From the NCBI RefSeq assembly GCF_001022965.1, contig NZ_LECZ01000025.1, forward strand, positions 124,001 through 188,000: a stretch of 64,000 nt of DNA, read 5' to 3'. Shown here in pieces: positions 23,444-33,898 of this stretch. Under the pieces are notes generated by a model. The model was not told the DNA's origin. It saw only the letters and a list, made by a program, of their open reading frames with translations, and ran no database searches. The stretch comes from Enterobacter genomosp. O. GTDB lineage: Bacteria; Pseudomonadota; Gammaproteobacteria; Enterobacterales; Enterobacteriaceae. Position 1 is the first letter of the stretch. Every line of letters begins with the position of its first letter. The translations under genes were made by a program, and so were the position numbers.

Positions 23444-24184
23444 ATGTCAACTATTGGTCGCATTCACTCCTTTGAATCCTGTGGCACCGTCGATGGCCCG
23501 GGTATCCGCTTTATTACCTTTTTCCAGGGCTGCCTGATGCGCTGCCTGTACTGCCACAACCGTGACACATGGGACACCCACGGCGGGAAAGAAGTGACCG
23601 TCGACGATCTGATGAAAGAGGTGGTGACCTACCGCCACTTTATGAACGCGTCCGGCGGCGGCGTTACCGCTTCTGGCGGCGAGGCCATTCTTCAGGCTGA
23701 GTTTGTGCGTGACTGGTTCCGCGCCTGCCACAAAGAAGGCATTCACACCTGCCTCGACACCAACGGTTTTGTGCGCCGCTACGATCCCGTTATCGATGAA
23801 TTGCTCGAAGTGACCGATCTGGTCATGCTCGATCTCAAACAGATGAACGATGAGATCCATCAGAACCTGGTTGGCGTCTCTAATCACCGTACGCTGGAGT
23901 TCGCCAAATACATTGCCGATAAAGGCATTAAAACCTGGATCCGCTACGTGGTGGTTCCTGGCTGGTCAGATGATGACGACTCCGCGCACCGCCTGGGTGA
24001 ATTTACCCGGGACATGGGCAACGTCGAGAAAATCGAACTTCTGCCCTATCACGAGCTGGGTAAACACAAATGGGTGGCTATGGGCGAAGAGTACAAACTC
24101 GATGGCGTGAAGCCGCCGAAGAAAGAGACGATGGAACGCGTCAAAGGTATTCTTGAACAGTACGGCCATAAGGTTATGTATTAA
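23444..24184 (+). CDS. pflA: Pyruvate formate-lyase activating enzyme PflA
   Basis: PflA is a radical-SAM enzyme that abstracts hydrogen from the PflB glycine under anaerobic conditions. The 246-residue protein has the [4Fe-4S] motif CLMRCLYC with cysteines at 30, 34 and 37 (counting Met), and the SAM-contact strings [11 protein letters not shown] and DTNGF. The longer open frame starts 54 bp upstream, but the ATG at 23444 ([14 protein letters not shown]) matches K-12 and has GGAG before it. It ends just before a strong terminator shared with the convergent CigR-like gene. Confidence 0.98.
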   Translation: MSTIGRIHSFESCGTVDGPGIRFITFFQGCLMRCLYCHNRDTWDTHGGKEVTVDDLMKEVVTYRHFMNASGGGVTASGGEAILQAEFVRDWFRACHKEGIHTCLDTNGFVRRYDPVIDELLEVTDLVMLDLKQMNDEIHQNLVGVSNHRTLEFAKYIADKGIKTWIRYVVVPGWSDDDDSAHRLGEFTRDMGNVEKIELLPYHELGKHKWVAMGEEYKLDGVKPPKKETMERVKGILEQYGHKVMY

Positions 24185-24186
24185 AG

Positions 24187-24214
24187 AAAAGGCCCGGTTT
24201 GAACCGGGCCTTTT
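24187..24214. terminator. Bidirectional terminator between pflA and the CigR-like gene
   Basis: A 13-bp stem (AAAAGGCCCGGTT with AACCGGGCCTTTT) and a 2-base centre, with T-tracts on both sides, lies between two convergent stop codons. Confidence 0.9.
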
Positions 24215-24219
24215 TTATT

Positions 24220-24717
24220 CTATTTGAACACACCGTTGATAATAGTCGTCACAACGGCAGTGCTGAGCGCAATTAAGACCAGATCGTCACCCACGACCCG
24301 CCATTCATAGCCAGGATAGGAAGGAAGCTGGCCCAGCATAGAAGCCGGCACGGTTTTCTTCGCAATGCCCGGAGGCAGCGGTTTACCGCGTGCAAGGTTT
24401 TTCGCAATGCCTGGAGGCAGTGATTCATACCCCGTTAACCCATAGTTCAGGGCCAGATGGCGTGCGTGATCGAAGCTCACGCGAGCGTTAACATCATCAC
24501 TGACGTTTTTATTCGCTTTACCCGGATTTTCTTGTCCATTATTTTGCTTATTGCCATGGGTATCGGAATTGCCATGATTCCCGCCATTACCTTGCCCGCC
24601 ACCGTTTCCGTGACCATTGCCATTCCCGTTTCCAGGATTAGCCATGACAGGAGCCGTTGCAAACGTTAAAGACAACACTACGGCAAGTGCGGTAGTGGAA
24701 AAACGACGAATAGACAT
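24220..24717 (-). CDS. Secreted CigR-like (RcnB-type) protein with Asn/Gly-rich segment
   Basis: A 165-residue exported protein. A signal peptide (residues 1-26, ending ATAPVMA) is followed by a low-complexity Gly/Asn/His stretch at about 27-62. A conserved C-terminal domain carries a duplicated heptapeptide, LPPGIAK, at 100-106 and 114-120, then YPGYEWRVVGDDLVLIA and a hydrophobic C-terminus at about 146-164. This domain resembles proteins annotated as the CigR anti-virulence regulator family, related to RcnB; I recall the pattern and have not searched. K-12 has ycaK, ycaN and ycaM in the pflA-ycaD interval instead. A promoter-like pair lies upstream, and it shares a terminator with pflA. 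The role here is unknown. Confidence 0.7.
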   Translation of the reverse strand: MSIRRFSTTALAVVLSLTFATAPVMANPGNGNGNGHGNGGGQGNGGNHGNSDTHGNKQNNGQENPGKANKNVSDDVNARVSFDHARHLALNYGLTGYESLPPGIAKNLARGKPLPPGIAKKTVPASMLGQLPSYPGYEWRVVGDDLVLIALSTAVVTTIINGVFK

Positions 24718-24750
24718 GATTGCTGCCTTATAGTGGTAGGACTCACCTGA

Positions 24751-24778
24751 ATTATCGCCTGGCGCAATAAACTAACAA
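24751..24778 (-). promoter_or_regulatory. Probable sigma-70 promoter of the CigR-like gene
   Basis: On the minus strand TTGTTA (24773-24778) and GATAAT (24751-24756) are 16 bp apart, ending 33 bp before the start codon. Confidence 0.55.
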
Positions 24779-24806
24779 TACGTAAAACTCTTATATGCAA
24801 TAGGGA

Positions 24807-24834
24807 CAAAAAAGCCAGTCGATGACTGGCTTTT
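24807..24834 (-). terminator. Terminator of ycaD
   Basis: An 11-bp stem (AAAAGCCAGTC with GACTGGCTTTT) with a GAT loop and a T-run on the minus strand, directly after the ycaD stop. Confidence 0.88.
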
Positions 24835-24840
24835 AGTTAA

Positions 24841-25989
24841 TCAGGCATGTGCCACAGGCGTTGGGTGTTCGCCCACTTTGCGCAGCAGCATCAGGAGATA
24901 AATAAAGGACACGCTGGCGATCATAATAAACAGCAAATTGTCGGAATAATTCTGCATCAGCATCGCGGTAAACGTCGGCCCTAATAAACTGCCGATGGTA
25001 TAGCTCAGTAGCAGCGCCTGGTTCATCGCCACCAGCTGGTGATGTTCAACTTTCTCACAGGCCCAGGCCATCGCGACCGGATAGAGCGTAAAACCGGCAG
25101 CCCCAAGAATAAACAGCGCAGGCGCCATTGCGGCGTTGCTGAGCATAGCAAGGCAGCCCATGATCACCACGAAGACCTGAACGCGCAGCACCAGCAGGCG
25201 ACCGAAGCGGTCCGCCAGGCGGCCAATCGGCCACTGCCCGACGATCCCCGCACTCACCATGACCGCCATCCAGAAGCCAATTCCGGAATCGCTGACGCCC
25301 TGATGATTCAGATAGAGCGGCATCAGGCCATAGAGCGAGCCCAGAACAATCCCCGAGATAATACAGCCGTTAACACCCAGGCGAGCCTGACGGAGCCTCA
25401 GCATCGGCCAGACGTGGGTCGCTTCCTGATGCTCGCTGTTCTGGTTCACAATGCGCGTGAAGAGCAGCGGCAGGATTGCGGCCAGCACCATGCCCGTCAC
25501 CCACGGCAGAACGCTCATCAGGTCGGTTGGCAGCTTGCTAACCATCAGTTGCCCCAGCACGGTGCCCACATAGTAAACCATCATATAGGCTGCCAGCAGA
25601 CGCCCGCGGTTACGCGAGGTGCCGCTACACATCAGCGCACTTTCAACGACCACCCAAATCATCGCGCAGCCTACGCCAGCGATAAAGCGCCATGCCATCC
25701 AGCTCCAGAAGCCGACCATCAGGCCCAGCCCTGCACAGCCAGCGGCGAAAATCAGCGAGGCCAGATAATAACTGCGGTTAAAGCCAAAGCGCTTGATCAG
25801 GCTACCGGTTAATAATGTGCCCAGCAGGTTCCCGGTAAAGAAGGACGAGCTGACCATACCCACCTGCCAGGTCGGTAAGTTTTCATGGGCAAGCCACAGC
25901 GGGACGAGCGTATTTAACACTGCGATCGCCAGGGTCAACAGAAGCAGGCCACAGAGCAACAGAAGCACTGGCCGGGTATAGGTGGTCAT
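24841..25989 (-). CDS. ycaD: YcaD, major facilitator superfamily transporter
   Basis: A 382-residue MFS permease with about 12 transmembrane helices, equal in length to K-12 YcaD. The N-half shows the loop [20 protein letters not shown] after helix 2, and the C-half [16 protein letters not shown], the two MFS A-motif positions. The substrate is unknown. It starts [21 protein letters not shown]. It is monocistronic, with its own terminator, between the CigR-like gene and dmsC; K-12 ycaC and ycaM are absent here. Confidence 0.9.
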   Translation of the reverse strand: MTTYTRPVLLLLCGLLLLTLAIAVLNTLVPLWLAHENLPTWQVGMVSSSFFTGNLLGTLLTGSLIKRFGFNRSYYLASLIFAAGCAGLGLMVGFWSWMAWRFIAGVGCAMIWVVVESALMCSGTSRNRGRLLAAYMMVYYVGTVLGQLMVSKLPTDLMSVLPWVTGMVLAAILPLLFTRIVNQNSEHQEATHVWPMLRLRQARLGVNGCIISGIVLGSLYGLMPLYLNHQGVSDSGIGFWMAVMVSAGIVGQWPIGRLADRFGRLLVLRVQVFVVIMGCLAMLSNAAMAPALFILGAAGFTLYPVAMAWACEKVEHHQLVAMNQALLLSYTIGSLLGPTFTAMLMQNYSDNLLFIMIASVSFIYLLMLLRKVGEHPTPVAHA

Positions 25990-26216
25990 GGATTAAAAAC
26001 CGTGAGGAAGTTCAGATTTCGTGCGCATCATGCCACTGGCAAAAACAAAGTCAATCCACTGATTTAGCGGCCTCGCACAATATGTTCCCTGTCGATTTAA
26101 AAAACTTATCCTGCTAATGCCACGCCTGCTATAGATATTAATTATGTATCTGTTTTTGTTTATTAATGACCAAAATTAAAACAAAACGACAGTCGAAAAA
26201 TTTCATGATCGAAAAA

Positions 26217-26249
26217 AGAAAAAGCCGGGCGCTGAGGCCCGGCTTTTTA
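26217..26249 (-). terminator. Terminator of dmsABC
   Basis: A 12-bp stem (AAAAAGCCGGGC with GCCCGGCTTTTT) and 6-base loop with a T/A-rich tail on the minus strand, 16 bp past dmsC. The stem is symmetrical enough to work in both directions. Confidence 0.88.
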
Positions 26250-26264
26250 TACTCAAATACAACG

Positions 26265-27128
26265 TTAACTGGCGATAGCCATTCCCACAGTCATATGCAG
26301 GCCATAAAACACGCCGCGGCCAATCAGTTCACCCGCCAGCACCAGCACAAAGGCCAGCGACAGCAGAGGCAGCGCAGGCTGATAACCTTTAAGCTGAGGG
26401 GCAATCCAGAATACCAACGCCGCAACCAGCAGAACGATACGCCAGGCCATCAGAGAACCGTAATCCGGTACCAGGGCAGATGCCTGCTGAATCGAGCTGT
26501 GAATGGTTGCCAGTTCGGCCCCCTGCATCAGGGCAACGACTGCGCTCACCACCAGCGCCAGCAGCGAAACGGCGGGCAGCAAACGCATTGCCCACCCGTC
26601 GACACCCGCTACGCGCAGCAGCAGGTAGCCCAGCAGCGGCCCGCCGATAAACATCGTCAGGAAGAAGCTCATTGGCGTCCAGACGCTGTACCAGGTTGGG
26701 ACAGTATCAATGGTGTTATAGACTCGCACCATCATCCACACGAACACCACGCCCAGCACCATGGTCACGATCAGCCACAGGCTGCGCAGACCCGCAGGCA
26801 ATTTCTTCAGCGCGGCCAGCAGCCAGCCGAGCCCACCGACAGCAAAGAAAATTGCCCCGCTGGCAATCTCATTACTGAGAGACGAGGCGCCTACGCGGTT
26901 CAGGGAGTTAAACGCGCGCATCGGTGAACCCAGGTGCAGCGTAGACGCGATAAAGCCAATCCCCATGAGAATCCACAGGCCAAACATGCTCATCACTAAA
27001 CGCTGCTGCTGTTCGGCATTCAGATTGCCTTTCAACAATGCCAGCGCGAGCACAATGAAGCCACCTGCCACGCACTGACCAAAGACCGTGAAGATCATCA
27101 GCGGCCATTCATGCCATCCACTTCCCAT
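26265..27128 (-). CDS. dmsC: DMSO reductase membrane anchor DmsC
   Basis: DmsC is the inner-membrane subunit that oxidises menaquinol and passes electrons to DmsB, anchoring DmsAB. The 287-residue protein has eight predicted membrane helices and matches K-12 from MGSGWHEWPLMIFTVFGQC to the C-terminal GMAIAS. The ATG at 27128 has an excellent GGAGGTG site and lies 1 bp from the dmsB stop; the longer open frame runs into dmsB and is not used. Confidence 0.96.
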   Translation of the reverse strand: MGSGWHEWPLMIFTVFGQCVAGGFIVLALALLKGNLNAEQQQRLVMSMFGLWILMGIGFIASTLHLGSPMRAFNSLNRVGASSLSNEIASGAIFFAVGGLGWLLAALKKLPAGLRSLWLIVTMVLGVVFVWMMVRVYNTIDTVPTWYSVWTPMSFFLTMFIGGPLLGYLLLRVAGVDGWAMRLLPAVSLLALVVSAVVALMQGAELATIHSSIQQASALVPDYGSLMAWRIVLLVAALVFWIAPQLKGYQPALPLLSLAFVLVLAGELIGRGVFYGLHMTVGMAIAS

Positions 27129-27129
27129 C

Positions 27130-27747
27130 TCACACCTCCTTCGGATTTGCCAGGTAGCCGGTGGTATCACCTGTAGGACGGCTGTTGGCGTTAGGTTTAA
27201 TGACAATACTCGGCTTCGTGAAGTGTGCAGACGGCAGCGGTGCCACTGCGGCAAGCTGACCGTGTTTTTGACGCAGCTCTTCAACAGGGCCAAAGTCCAG
27301 CGCGCGCAGCGGACAGGACTCAACGCAAATCGGCTTTTTGCCATCCGCTACGCGGGTGTGGCAGCCGTCGCATTTGGTCATATGACCCTTAGCGGCGTTG
27401 TACTGCGGCGCGCCGTACGGACAGGCCATGTGGCAATAGCGGCAGCCGATGCAGACATCTTCGTCCACCACCACAAAGCCGTCTTCACGCTTGTGCATCG
27501 CACCGCTCGGACAGACTTTGGTACAAGCCGGATCTTCGCAGTGGTTGCACGCAATTGACAGGTAGTAGGCAAAGACGTTCTGATGCCAGACGCCGTTATC
27601 TTCCTGCCAGTCACCACCGGCGTATTCGTAGATGCGGCGGAAGCTCACGTCCGGGGTCAGGTCTTTGTAATCTTTGCAGGCCAGCTCGCAGGTTTTGCAC
27701 CCGGTGCAACGGCTGGAATCAATAAAAAATCCATACTGGGTTGTCAT
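27130..27747 (-). CDS. dmsB: DMSO reductase iron-sulfur subunit DmsB
   Basis: DmsB carries four [4Fe-4S] clusters that relay electrons from DmsC to DmsA. The 205-residue protein has the ferredoxin-like cysteine groups CTGCKTCELAC, CNHCEDPACTKVCP, CIGCRYCHMACPYG and CDGCHTR..CVESCP. It lacks its own export signal, as usual, and travels with DmsA through the Tat system. It lies 10 bp after dmsA and 1 bp before dmsC. Confidence 0.97.
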   Translation of the reverse strand: MTTQYGFFIDSSRCTGCKTCELACKDYKDLTPDVSFRRIYEYAGGDWQEDNGVWHQNVFAYYLSIACNHCEDPACTKVCPSGAMHKREDGFVVVDEDVCIGCRYCHMACPYGAPQYNAAKGHMTKCDGCHTRVADGKKPICVESCPLRALDFGPVEELRQKHGQLAAVAPLPSAHFTKPSIVIKPNANSRPTGDTTGYLANPKEV

Positions 27748-27757
27748 CGGTTACTCC

Positions 27758-30202
27758 TTAAACCTTTTCAACCTGGACAAGGTTGGTGTGGGATGGGTTG
27801 CCTTTCGCCAGCGGCGACGGACGCTGCGTGGTCAGTACGTTAATACTGCCTGCCTGATCGATGCGGTTGGCATCCGGGCTGTACCAGGCGCCTTCCCCTA
27901 GCGCTACAACACCGGGCATCATGCGCGGTGTCACTTTGGCTTCAATGTGGACCTCGCCGCGGTCGTTAAAGATGCGCACGCGGTCGCCATTGCTGATACC
28001 GCGCGCTTTGGCATCCATCGGGTTGATCCACATCTCCTGTCGGCAGGCGGCTTTCAGTACGTCGACATTACCGTAGGTGGAGTGAACGCGCGCTTTGTAG
28101 TGGAAACCGGTCAGCTGCAGCGGGAATTTCGCCGTCAGCGGATCGTTGTAGTTTTCAAAACCCGGCGTGTAGATCGGCAGCGGATCGATAACGTCCCCTT
28201 CCGGCAGCTCCCAGGTGGCGGCGATTTTAGCCAGCTCTTCAGAGTAGATTTCGATTTTGCCCGACGGCGTGGTCAGCGGATTCGCCTGTGGGTCTTCGCG
28301 GAAGGCTTTGTACGCCACGTGGTGCCCTTCCGGGTCACGCTGTTTGTACATTCCCTGCTGGCGGAAGGTATCGAAGTCCGGCAGATCGGGGATCGCTTTA
28401 CGGGAGAGCTCATGAAGATGACGCATCCACCCTTCCTGAGTGCGCCCCTCGGTAAACTGCTGCTCAACGCCAAGGCGCTTTGCCAGTTCGGAGGTCATCT
28501 CATAGATGGTTTTGCACTCGAAGCGTGGCTTGATGGCCCTATCGGTGAATATCACGTAGGACATATTGCCGCAGGAGGCATCCAGCGCAAAATCCATCTG
28601 CTCAGAGGCGGTGCAATCCGGCAGCAGAATGTCGGCATATTTTGCCGAGGAGGTCATGTGGCAGTCGATCACCACAATCATCTCGCACTTCTTGTCGTCC
28701 TGCAGGATTTCATGGGTACGGTTGATTTCGGAGTGCTGATTGATAAGGCAGTTACCGGCGTAATTCCAGATCATCTTGATCGGCACGTCCAGCTTGTCCT
28801 TGCCGCGCACGCCGTCGCGCAGCTCCGTCATTTCCGGGCCACGTTCAATCGCATCGGTCCACATGAACATGGAGATACTGGTCTGCACCGGATTTTCAAG
28901 GGTCGGCATGCGTTCAAACGGCAGCGAATACGAGCCTTCACGCGCGCCGGTATTACCGCCGTGAACACCGACGTTGCCGGTCAGAATGGAGAGCATGGAG
29001 ATGGCGCGGGTCGCGATTTCACCGTTTGCATGGCGCTGCGGCCCCCAGCCCTGGCTGATATAGGCCGGTTTGGCAGCACCTATTTCACGCGCAAGCTGAA
29101 CAATGCGCTCGACCGGAATACCGGTGATGGTGGATGCCCACTCCGGCGTTTTCGCCACGCCGTCGCTGCCCAGACCGAGAATATACGCTTTATAATGCCC
29201 ATTTGCCGGCGCGCTGGCTGGCAGGGTTTTCTCGTCATAACCGACGCAGTATTTATCCAGGAAAGGCTGATCGACAAGATTTTCGGTGATCATCACCCAC
29301 GCCAGCGCTGAGACCAGTGCCGCATCGGTACCTGGACGAATAGGGATCCACTCATCTTCACGCCCTGCACCGGTATCGGTATAGCGGGGATCGATGATGA
29401 TCATCCGGGCATTAGATTTAGCGCGGGCCTGTTCCAGGTAGTAAGTCACCCCGCCGCCGCTCATACGCGTTTCATCCGGGTTATTACCGAACAGGACGAC
29501 AAGCTTACTGTTTTCTATATCGGACGGGCTGTTGCCGTCTGCCCAGCCACCGTAGGTGTAGTTCAGACCTTCGGCAATCTGTGCGGAAGAATAGTCACCG
29601 TAGTGGTTGAGATAACCGCCGCAGCAGTTCATCAGGCGCGCCACCAGCGTTTTACCCGGCGGCCAGGAGCGCGTCATCGTGCCGCCGAGCGTCCCGGTGC
29701 CATAGTTCAGGTAGATGGACTCGTTGCCATACTCCTTGATCAGACGCTGCATGTTGGTGGCGATAATATCGTAGGCTTCGTCCCAGCTAATGCGCTCGAA
29801 CTTCCCTTCCCCACGCTTGCCAACGCGCTTCATCGGGTATTTCAGGCGGTCAGGGTTATATACGCGACGACGCATGGAGCGTCCGCGCAGACAAGCACGA
29901 ACCTGATGTAACCCTTCGTAGTTATCGTCACCGGTATTATCGGTTTCGACATATTTGATTTCGCCATCCACCACATGCATACGCAGCGGACAACGGCTAC
30001 CGCAGTTTACGGTACAGGCACTCCACACCACTTTTTCCGGCGAAGTAGCCGAAGACAGTGCATCTGCCGCCGACGCCAGTCGGGTGAAGGGAAGCGTGAA
30101 GGCGCTGCTGGCTACGGCCAGGCCGCCAATTGCCGTGGTTTTCATCAACCCACGGCGAGTGACCTCGGCAGCCATTAATGCTTCAGGCGCGTTGATTTTC
30201 AT
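27758..30202 (-). CDS. dmsA: DMSO reductase catalytic subunit DmsA
   Basis: DmsA reduces dimethyl sulfoxide and related S- and N-oxides as terminal acceptors in anaerobic respiration, using a molybdenum bis-pterin guanine dinucleotide cofactor. The 814-residue protein has a Tat signal with TRRGLMK at 15-21, then an N-terminal cluster region (CTVNCGSRCPLRM..CLRGR), the central molybdopterin domains, and a C-terminal dinucleotide-binding domain (PLQLTGFHYKARVHSTYG). It opens dmsABC; an FNR-like site lies upstream. Confidence 0.98.
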   Translation of the reverse strand: MKINAPEALMAAEVTRRGLMKTTAIGGLAVASSAFTLPFTRLASAADALSSATSPEKVVWSACTVNCGSRCPLRMHVVDGEIKYVETDNTGDDNYEGLHQVRACLRGRSMRRRVYNPDRLKYPMKRVGKRGEGKFERISWDEAYDIIATNMQRLIKEYGNESIYLNYGTGTLGGTMTRSWPPGKTLVARLMNCCGGYLNHYGDYSSAQIAEGLNYTYGGWADGNSPSDIENSKLVVLFGNNPDETRMSGGGVTYYLEQARAKSNARMIIIDPRYTDTGAGREDEWIPIRPGTDAALVSALAWVMITENLVDQPFLDKYCVGYDEKTLPASAPANGHYKAYILGLGSDGVAKTPEWASTITGIPVERIVQLAREIGAAKPAYISQGWGPQRHANGEIATRAISMLSILTGNVGVHGGNTGAREGSYSLPFERMPTLENPVQTSISMFMWTDAIERGPEMTELRDGVRGKDKLDVPIKMIWNYAGNCLINQHSEINRTHEILQDDKKCEMIVVIDCHMTSSAKYADILLPDCTASEQMDFALDASCGNMSYVIFTDRAIKPRFECKTIYEMTSELAKRLGVEQQFTEGRTQEGWMRHLHELSRKAIPDLPDFDTFRQQGMYKQRDPEGHHVAYKAFREDPQANPLTTPSGKIEIYSEELAKIAATWELPEGDVIDPLPIYTPGFENYNDPLTAKFPLQLTGFHYKARVHSTYGNVDVLKAACRQEMWINPMDAKARGISNGDRVRIFNDRGEVHIEAKVTPRMMPGVVALGEGAWYSPDANRIDQAGSINVLTTQRPSPLAKGNPSHTNLVQVEKV

Positions 30203-30345
30203 AGAGACTCACTTTGGTTGCTCACAAAGAAAAGAGAGGCGGTGCAAACCGCTATAAAGTTTTATATATATCGAATTTCTTGGTTATCAGCTTTTTATGC
30301 TGACTTTCATTCGCAGCAGTATTACTACTTTAGTGGGAGGGGGTA

Positions 30346-30359
30346 TTGCGTCGTATCAA
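30346..30359 (-). promoter_or_regulatory. FNR-like site of the dms operon
   Basis: On the minus strand TTGAT-N4-CGCAA has a perfect left FNR half-site and a 3-of-5 right half. Its centre is 41.5 bp before position 30311, and TAATACT lies at the matching -10 place (about 30318-30324). K-12 dmsA is FNR-activated. Confidence 0.6.
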
Positions 30360-30370
30360 TTCAGAGGCAT

Positions 30371-30400
30371 AAAAAAAGCGCCCACAGGCGCTTTTTTGTT
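30371..30400 (-). terminator. Terminator of serS
   Basis: AAAAAAGCGCC and GGCGCTTTTTT form a perfect 11-bp stem with a 4-base loop, 14-42 bp beyond the serS stop, with T-runs both ways. Confidence 0.9.
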
Positions 30401-30413
30401 TTGAGGCAAATAA

Positions 30414-31727
<1,314 letters not shown>

Positions 31728-31805
31728 TTAAATAGGAAAATGTGACCACAGCCTGCGGCCACAATATAACGGGTATACATTGCCAACATTACCGCAACGA
31801 CTGAG

Positions 31806-33149
31806 CTAACGGTAGCGTTTTATAGGGCTATTTTGATCCTGTCCGGCAAGCCAGGTGAGCTTTTCACCAATCTTGCCTTCAAGACCTCTGTTTGTGGGGT
31901 GATAATAGCGCGTTTGTGCCATTTCCTGTGGGAAATACTCCTCACCGGCAGCATAGGCATTGGGTTCATCATGAGCGTAACGGTACTCCTGCCCATAACC
32001 CATCTCTTTCATCAATTTGGTCGGCGCGTTACGCAGGTGAACCGGCACATCGTAGTCCGGACGTTCACGCGCGTCAGACATCGCCGCTTTAAACGCGGTA
32101 TAGACGGCGTTGCTTTTCGGCGCACAGGCCAGATAAACAATCGCCTGCGCTATCGCGCGTTCGCCTTCCGCCGGGCCTACGCGGGTGAAACAGTCCCAGG
32201 CCGACAGCGCGACCTGCATGGCGCGAGGATCGGCATTGCCGACATCTTCAGAGGCAATTGCCAGACAGCGGCGTGCAACATACAGCGGGTCGCCACCGGC
32301 AGTTATAATCCGGGCGTACCAGTACAGGGCCGCATCCGGGGCGCTGCCGCGCACGGACTTGTGCAGCGCCGAGATCAGGTCGTAAAAACGGTCGCCTTTA
32401 TTATCGAAGCGCGCGCTGCGCTCCCCGGCAATTTCGGTGAGCAGTTCCTGCTTCAGTACCCGCTTGCCGGCATCGTCGACTTCGGCCATATCGGCCATCA
32501 TCTCCAGCGTGTTCAGCGCCCGACGCGCATCACCGTTGACCAGCTCTGCAATCGCACGCCGCGTGTCTTCAGGCAGAACAATGTCCTGCCCACCGTAGCC
32601 GCGCGCTTTGTCATCCATCGCCTGGGTGAGAACTTTTTCGATGTCCTCTGTAGTCAGCGATTTGAGCAGATAAACGCGCGCACGGGAAAGCAGCGCCGAG
32701 TTCAGCTCAAATGACGGGTTTTCGGTGGTCGCACCGATGAAGAAGATCGTGCCATCTTCAATGTGTGGCAGGAAGGCGTCCTGCTGGCTTTTATTGAAGC
32801 GGTGGACTTCGTCCACGAAGAGGATAGTCCGACGTCCGGCATTGCGGTTTTGCCGCGCACGTTCGATCGCTTCGCGGATCTCTTTCACACCGGACGTAAC
32901 TGCCGAGATGCGTTCAACGTCCGCGTTAGCATAGCGGGCGATCACTTCGGCGAGCGTGGTTTTGCCAGTGCCCGGTGGGCCCCAGAGGATCATCGAGTGA
33001 AGATGCCCGGCCTCAATGGCGCGCGGCAATGGCTTACCGGCAGCCAGCAGGTGTTGCTGGCCGATGTACTGCGCTAAATTTTCTGGCCGCATACGAGCGG
33101 CCAGAGGTTGAAACGCGTTATCTGAAAAATCGAGCGACAGATTGCTCAC
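31806..33149 (-). CDS. rarA: Replication-associated recombination AAA+ ATPase RarA
   Basis: RarA (MgsA) is the bacterial relative of Mgs1/WRNIP1 and acts at stalled replication forks. The 447-residue protein has Walker A GPPGTGKT at 57-64, Walker [12 protein letters not shown], and the C-terminal tetramerisation domain ending QNSPIKRYR. The start is a GTG ([11 protein letters not shown]), as I recall for K-12. It follows lolA by 9 bp and is probably co-transcribed with it. Confidence 0.97.
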   Translation of the reverse strand: MSNLSLDFSDNAFQPLAARMRPENLAQYIGQQHLLAAGKPLPRAIEAGHLHSMILWGPPGTGKTTLAEVIARYANADVERISAVTSGVKEIREAIERARQNRNAGRRTILFVDEVHRFNKSQQDAFLPHIEDGTIFFIGATTENPSFELNSALLSRARVYLLKSLTTEDIEKVLTQAMDDKARGYGGQDIVLPEDTRRAIAELVNGDARRALNTLEMMADMAEVDDAGKRVLKQELLTEIAGERSARFDNKGDRFYDLISALHKSVRGSAPDAALYWYARIITAGGDPLYVARRCLAIASEDVGNADPRAMQVALSAWDCFTRVGPAEGERAIAQAIVYLACAPKSNAVYTAFKAAMSDARERPDYDVPVHLRNAPTKLMKEMGYGQEYRYAHDEPNAYAAGEEYFPQEMAQTRYYHPTNRGLEGKIGEKLTWLAGQDQNSPIKRYR

Positions 33150-33158
33150 TCACGCCTC

Positions 33159-33770
33159 TTACTTACGTTGGTCGTCCACCGTTACGCCCTGCGGCGGGGT
33201 AAAGGTGAATTTCGATGCATCAACGGCGCCGTTCTGTTGAGATTTGAGCTGGTAGCTGCTGCGCTGATCGTCCTGCTCAACCGCGCCAAACTGATTAATG
33301 GTACCGTTGGTGCTTACGTTAATGGTGAACTGTTTCAGGTTGCCGTTGCTGCCTTTTGGCGTCAGAACGAACTCATCACCGGTCTGTTTAATATTGTACT
33401 GCTGCCAGTCGCTGGACTGGTTGCGGGCAATCAGCATAAACGGCGTATTGCTGGTGGCATCTTTTAGCCAGGTCGCGGTTGCCTGCTCAACGAACGGGTT
33501 GAAGAACCACAGCGTTTTACCGTCAGACACCAGGATGCTTTCATCCGGCTGGGTCATGTGCCAGTTAAACAGATTTGGGCGTTTCACCCACAAATCTCCC
33601 TGACCTTCCTGCACCGCATTGCCGCTGCCGTCAGTCACTTTTTGCGTGAAGCTGGCGTGGAAGCTGCTTACTTTATCCAGTCGGCTTTTAAGGTCGCTGG
33701 CTGCATCAGCCCAGACGCTGCTGGCGACAAAACTGGTGAGTAATGCACAGGCGATGGCGATTTTTTTCAT
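33159..33770 (-). CDS. lolA: Outer-membrane lipoprotein carrier LolA
   Basis: LolA is the periplasmic chaperone that takes lipoproteins from LolCDE to LolB. The 203-residue precursor has a signal peptide [21 protein letters not shown], and the mature protein begins [20 protein letters not shown]. Length equals K-12. It lies between ftsK (128 bp upstream) and rarA. Confidence 0.97.
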   Translation of the reverse strand: MKKIAIACALLTSFVASSVWADAASDLKSRLDKVSSFHASFTQKVTDGSGNAVQEGQGDLWVKRPNLFNWHMTQPDESILVSDGKTLWFFNPFVEQATATWLKDATSNTPFMLIARNQSSDWQQYNIKQTGDEFVLTPKGSNGNLKQFTINVSTNGTINQFGAVEQDDQRSSYQLKSQQNGAVDASKFTFTPPQGVTVDDQRK

Positions 33771-33898
33771 TGTTATTCCTTAAAATACGTCTTCCCGAAA
33801 TGGGGTTTCCGTCTTCTATTCTGGACCTGCCCGAAGGCAGGCGACAGAAGAAAATGCTTAATTTTGGCTGATTTACCCTTCTTTGCAATCGCAGAGGG

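Noticed and set aside
27947..29311. A 454-codon frame antisense to dmsA
   Set aside because: Shadow of a conserved catalytic subunit; no ribosome binding site.
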